Source: JBBAFB01 sp041655595 (GTDB lineage Bacteria; Bacillota; DULZ01). Taken from it: DNA of 7,931 nucleotides. The translations under genes were made by a program, and so were the position numbers. The DNA lies in the NCBI GenBank assembly GCA_041655595.1, contig JBBAFB010000100.1, positions 1 through 7,931 on the forward strand, written 5' to 3'. Position 1 is the first letter of the stretch, and every line of letters starts with the position of its first letter. The notes below the pieces were generated by a model. The model saw only the letters and a list, made by a program, of their open reading frames with translations. It did no database searches and had not been told where the DNA came from. Below are positions 5,273 through 7,931 of this stretch, one piece after another.

Positions 5273-6665
5273 AAACATCTCAAGACGCACATTTGTCAAG
5301 GGAACTGTAGCAGCTACCGGTCTGGCAGCCATCAGCAGTGGATATGATATCATTCACCCCAAAGGTACCTTTGCGTCAGAAAAAAGCCCGGCAACCTACG
5401 GATTCACCTACTGTGATAATTGCAATACCGTACCAAAATGCGGATTAACGGCTACAATTAAAGAAGGGAAAATAGTTAGAATTGAATCGAAAGAAAACTA
5501 TCCGAACTCACCGATTTGCGCTAAAGGCGTTGCCACAATTCAAGAATTATATGATCCTGAACGTCTCCTGCATCCCATCATGAGAACCGCACCAAAAGGT
5601 TCGACAGATCCTAAGTGGGAGAGGATAAGTTGGGATCAGGCCTATAGCATCATCGCCGAAAAACTTAATGGAGTCAAACAACGCTATGGAGCGGAAAAGG
5701 TGATGTTCTATACCGGAGATCCAAAGGAAGCCCGACCAATAATTCAAAGGCTAGCTAATGTTTTTGGTTCCCCCACCTATGGCAATGAAAGCTCTACTTG
5801 TGCGATGGGTCCCCAAACCTCTGCGAGACTAGTATTGGGAAGGCCCATGCTCGGTGCTGATCCAGGACCAAAAACAAAAAGCTGTTTGATCTGGTCCAAC
5901 AATGCCGCTTGGTCCTTGCCCGCACAATTTGGCAGACTCTGCGATGCCAAAAGAAATGGCACAAAATTTATCGTTGTTGATCCTCGTGTCACACCAACAG
6001 TAAGTGCTGTAGCTGATATACATCTGCAATTAAGACCCGGTACAGATGGTGCCCTAGCTTTAGGTATGGCTCATATCATGCTGAGAGACGGACTTTATGA
6101 TAAGGAATTCGCAGAAAGCTGGATTCACGGTTTTGATGAATTTGCTAATTATGTAAAGGAGTTTACCCCTGAAAAGGTAGCAGAAATCACCTGGGTTCCC
6201 AAGGAAAGAATTGAAGCCGCCGTTCAGTTATATGTCAAGGAATCACCCGGCACATGGATCAGCAGTGCCTCTGCCACAACTCATCAAAGAAACGGCGGGC
6301 ACGCCCAAAGAGCAATACTTGCGATTGTTGCTTTAGCAGGTTATGTTGATGTAGAAGGTGGCCTGGAAATGAATTCCGGTTTACCTTTTGATGGCTTTGC
6401 TGGTAATCCTACCTTTAGCGGCGTACCTGATTTATATCCTGAAATTAGGCATAAACGACCGGATTTAAATGATTTTCCTGTTTGGGCACATTTTAATCAG
6501 GAAATGCAGGTTAATATGTTTCCGGAATATGTTGATCAAGGTAAAATTAAAGCTATGTATATGATTGGCGGCAATGCCATGATGTGGCCCCAGCCGGCAG
6601 TATATCAAAAAGCACTGGAAAAGCTGGAGTTCTCGGTGGCCGCCGATTACTATCTCCGTCCCTAG
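5265..6665 (+). CDS. Molybdopterin oxidoreductase catalytic subunit, N-terminal 466 residues (ends at in-frame TAG)
   Basis: This is the catalytic subunit of a DMSO-reductase-superfamily enzyme binding Mo or W through two MGD cofactors. It starts with a Tat signal (SRRTFVK, then a hydrophobic stretch to ~residue 25), so the mature protein acts outside the membrane. A 4Fe-4S domain follows, with C50-x2-C53-x5-C59-x25-C85 and the conserved CAKG lysine (K87). The gap of five between the second and third cysteines is wider than the common three. In NESSTCAMG, Cys179 is the likely metal ligand, as in the thiosulfate/polysulfide/arsenate-type branch rather than the Ser (DMSO) or Sec (formate) types. 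The MGD-binding core continues (VVDPRVTPT, LRPGTDGALALG). Translation stops at UAG 6663-6665 within a conserved region, but the same frame continues intact to 7490, giving 741 codons if read through. AGGAGGTG precedes the ATG. As a truncated product it should be inactive. The substrate is undetermined. Confidence 0.9.
   Translation: MVKNISRRTFVKGTVAATGLAAISSGYDIIHPKGTFASEKSPATYGFTYCDNCNTVPKCGLTATIKEGKIVRIESKENYPNSPICAKGVATIQELYDPERLLHPIMRTAPKGSTDPKWERISWDQAYSIIAEKLNGVKQRYGAEKVMFYTGDPKEARPIIQRLANVFGSPTYGNESSTCAMGPQTSARLVLGRPMLGADPGPKTKSCLIWSNNAAWSLPAQFGRLCDAKRNGTKFIVVDPRVTPTVSAVADIHLQLRPGTDGALALGMAHIMLRDGLYDKEFAESWIHGFDEFANYVKEFTPEKVAEITWVPKERIEAAVQLYVKESPGTWISSASATTHQRNGGHAQRAILAIVALAGYVDVEGGLEMNSGLPFDGFAGNPTFSGVPDLYPEIRHKRPDLNDFPVWAHFNQEMQVNMFPEYVDQGKIKAMYMIGGNAMMWPQPAVYQKALEKLEFSVAADYYLRP
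6663..6665 (+). other. In-frame amber codon interrupting the catalytic subunit gene
   Basis: TAG occurs between ...DYYLRP and THNYMDMVLPA..., in the same frame as both halves. VLPA with a following E-R is a conserved part of the MGD-binding domain. From memory, relatives have Trp after the Pro here (RPWTH), which would need only TGG to TAG. No other stop or frameshift is present over 741 codons. Nonsense mutation, base error, suppression or pyrrolysine insertion are all formally possible. Confidence 0.85.
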
Positions 6666-6677
6666 ACACACAATTAT

Positions 6678-7490
6678 ATGGATATGGTTCTGCCCGCAGC
6701 CATGACCTACGAAAGAATGGCCCCATTTGCCATCTTTGGCCGAAAGATATATCTAAGGGAGCCCTTGGTAGAGCCTGCCGGCGAGGCCAGAGCCGATTGG
6801 AGAATTTGTTGTGAAATTGGTGCTGCCTTAGGCTACAAAGAGGAGTTTTTTAATGGTAGCGAGGAAGAGGCACTAGAGGAAGTGCTCAGACAAACAAAGC
6901 TGGGCATCACTTTAAAAGACCTACGAAACAACCCCGATGGTTTGACCATACCTCCCACCGAACCAAATACTTTCAAAAGGTATAAAAGCGGAAAACTTCG
7001 ACCCGATGGTCTCCCGGGCTTCCAAACCCCCACAGGCAAACTGGAATTAGTTTCGGAAGTTTGCAGAATGTATAATATCGAGCCCCTACCAATTTATGAA
7101 GAGTTCGATGACAGCCCCATTAGTAACCCCGATTTAGCTAAGAAATTCCCGTTAATTCTAAATACCGGTTCAAGACTACCCTTCTACACACATTCAAAGT
7201 TAAGAAATCTACCGTGGCTTAACCAGTTTATGCCAGAACCGGTGGTACGTCTTAATCCAATAGATGCCAAGGAAAGAGGACTAAAGGACGGAGATAAAGT
7301 TAAACTGGCTACAAAACTGGGGGAACTCAATTTTGTTTTAGAAGTTACCAACATTGTACTGCCGGGAGTCATTGATGTTTACCACGGGTGGCACCAAGCT
7401 GATGTAAACACCCTCATTGAACGCAAATTTGATCCTATTACCGGTTTTCCCCCTTATAAAGTTGGTCTATGCCAAGTAAGCAAAGCCTAA
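6678..7490 (+). CDS. Molybdopterin oxidoreductase catalytic subunit, C-terminal part
   Basis: This frame continues the gene at 5265 after the amber codon; conserved homology starts at 6666, four codons before the first ATG. It carries the rest of the MGD-binding core (VLPAAMTYERMAP, FGRKIYLREP) and the complete C-terminal dinucleotide-binding domain. Visible there are the TGSRLPFYTHS block, then NPIDAKERGLKDGDKVKL and GWHQADVNTL near the end, and TAA at 7488-7490. The ATG at 6678 has no Shine-Dalgarno sequence upstream, so independent translation is unlikely except by reinitiation close to the stop. It lacks the Fe-S domain and the metal ligand and cannot act alone. Its intact frame and conserved motifs mean the interruption is recent, artefactual or tolerated. 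With the 5' part it makes a normal-length enzyme of about 741 residues. Confidence 0.85.
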   Translation: MDMVLPAAMTYERMAPFAIFGRKIYLREPLVEPAGEARADWRICCEIGAALGYKEEFFNGSEEEALEEVLRQTKLGITLKDLRNNPDGLTIPPTEPNTFKRYKSGKLRPDGLPGFQTPTGKLELVSEVCRMYNIEPLPIYEEFDDSPISNPDLAKKFPLILNTGSRLPFYTHSKLRNLPWLNQFMPEPVVRLNPIDAKERGLKDGDKVKLATKLGELNFVLEVTNIVLPGVIDVYHGWHQADVNTLIERKFDPITGFPPYKVGLCQVSKA

Positions 7491-7534
7491 AAAGGGGAAT
7501 AAGCAAATACCTATCCAGTTTTAAAAAACCTAGG

Positions 7535-7573
7535 CTATTTCCATTTTTAAAACAACTGAGAAAATGGAAATGG
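7535..7573 (+). other. Long A/T-rich hairpin after the operon
   Basis: ATTTCCATTTT (7537-7547) pairs perfectly with AAAATGGAAAT (7561-7571), and outer CT/GG pairing extends the stem to 13 bp with one wobble. No T-run follows, so it is not a terminator by itself. It may protect the mRNA 3' end ahead of the terminator at 7578. Confidence 0.45.
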
Positions 7574-7577
7574 GATT

Positions 7578-7630
7578 AGCATGTATGGGCCGAAGGCTGC
7601 AAGCCAGAGGCCCTTGCATGCTTTTCTTTT
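7578..7630 (+). terminator. Rho-independent terminator of the molybdoenzyme operon
   Basis: AGCATGTATGGGCC (7578-7591) pairs with GGCCCTTGCATGCT (7609-7622), with one mismatch and one wobble. A small GGCT/AGCC stem caps the hairpin. TTTTCTTTT follows at once. This long stem with a U-rich tail closes the three-gene operon. Confidence 0.85.
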
Positions 7631-7790
7631 GTGTCAAGCTTCTTCACCTCGTTTCGCTACATTCAGAATTACATCGAGGTAGGGCTATGCTGCAATCAAA
7701 GTGATGTCTGTGTAGGAGAGAGGACATTCAGAAGGCCGGAAGCAGGAGGCAAGAAACAAACCCGAGGTTTTGTAAGCATTTCTATACTAC
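7631..7790. other. Non-coding spacer between convergent operon ends
   Basis: No plausible gene is visible on either strand in this stretch. It holds a 10-bp direct repeat ACATTCAGAA (7659-7668 and 7724-7733), a 6-bp inverted repeat ACCTCG/CGAGGT (7646-7680), and a small hairpin AAACC-CGA-GGTTT (7758-7770). None has an evident function. Confidence 0.4.
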
Positions 7791-7823
7791 AAAAAAGACT
7801 CACTGCTTAAGTGAGTCTTTTTT
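7791..7823 (-). terminator. Bidirectional terminator at the 3' end of the rRNA operon
   Basis: AAAAAAGACTCACT (7791-7804) pairs perfectly with AGTGAGTCTTTTTT (7810-7823) around a 5-nt loop. It has a T-run on each strand and lies just beyond the 3' end of the 5S rRNA. It should end rRNA transcription on the minus strand and block any read-through from the convergent operon. Confidence 0.9.
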
Positions 7824-7831
7824 AAATTTAA

Positions 7832-7931
<100 letters not shown>

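Noticed and set aside
5547..6029. Minus-strand open frames inside the catalytic subunit gene
   Set aside because: They are antisense to a strongly conserved coding region, lack ribosome sites and resemble no protein.
6666..6703. A stem-loop after the UAG that could act as a pyrrolysine or read-through signal
   Set aside because: Only ATGG/CCAT and CTGC/GCAG arms are present, with a bulge and too small a loop, starting about 19 bases after the stop. That is not convincing.
7632..7637. Minus-strand TTGACA as a promoter reading into the operon terminator
   Set aside because: No -10 element exists at suitable spacing and there is no gene downstream on that strand.

Overview
The window looks like chromosomal DNA from an anaerobic, low-to-moderate G+C Gram-positive bacterium of the class Clostridia. 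The signs are strong AGGAGG-type ribosome sites, short U-tailed terminators, a stand-alone ammonia-dependent NadE, and a membrane molybdoenzyme operon of the kind common in Peptococcaceae-type respirers. A Desulfotomaculum/Desulfitobacterium-like source is my inference from gene content; no marker here fixes it.

Layout. (1) 40-2238, minus strand: nadE, yebC and a small membrane-anchored protein of unknown function, read in that order. yebC has its own likely promoter with a palindromic spacer. The ribosome site of the small gene can be hidden in a hairpin. (2) 2326-2575, plus strand: a promoter and a 63-residue FmdB-type zinc-ribbon protein, followed by about 80 bp of consecutive small stem-loops. 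(3) 2675-3627, minus strand: a Crp/Fnr-family regulator with its promoter and terminator. Its N-terminus is a tandem pentapeptide array carrying four cysteines exactly five residues apart. (4) 3730-7630, plus strand: a divergent operon with a 12-bp palindrome placed for class II activation. It encodes a four-cluster Fe-S subunit, a di-heme cytochrome b of the FdnI type, and a Tat-exported molybdopterin catalytic subunit of the DMSO reductase superfamily, ending in a strong terminator. (5) 7791-7931, minus strand: the 3' part of a 5S rRNA gene and its terminator, so an rrn operon converges on the molybdoenzyme operon.

How the parts fit. The three plus-strand proteins should form a membrane-bound respiratory oxidoreductase: Mo/W-bisMGD catalysis outside the membrane, electron transfer through five 4Fe-4S clusters, and quinone exchange at the cytochrome b. 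The substrate cannot be read from the sequence. The divergent Crp/Fnr protein is the obvious candidate activator.

Two observations stand out. The first is the Cys-x4-Cys-x4-Cys-x4-Cys array at the start of the regulator, unlike the classical FNR cluster motif. The second is a single in-frame UAG (6663-6665) that splits an otherwise intact 741-codon catalytic gene. Three neighbouring genes end naturally in TAG, including the Fe-S subunit of the same operon, so a nonsense mutation or base error is more likely than amber recoding. The sequence alone does not settle this.
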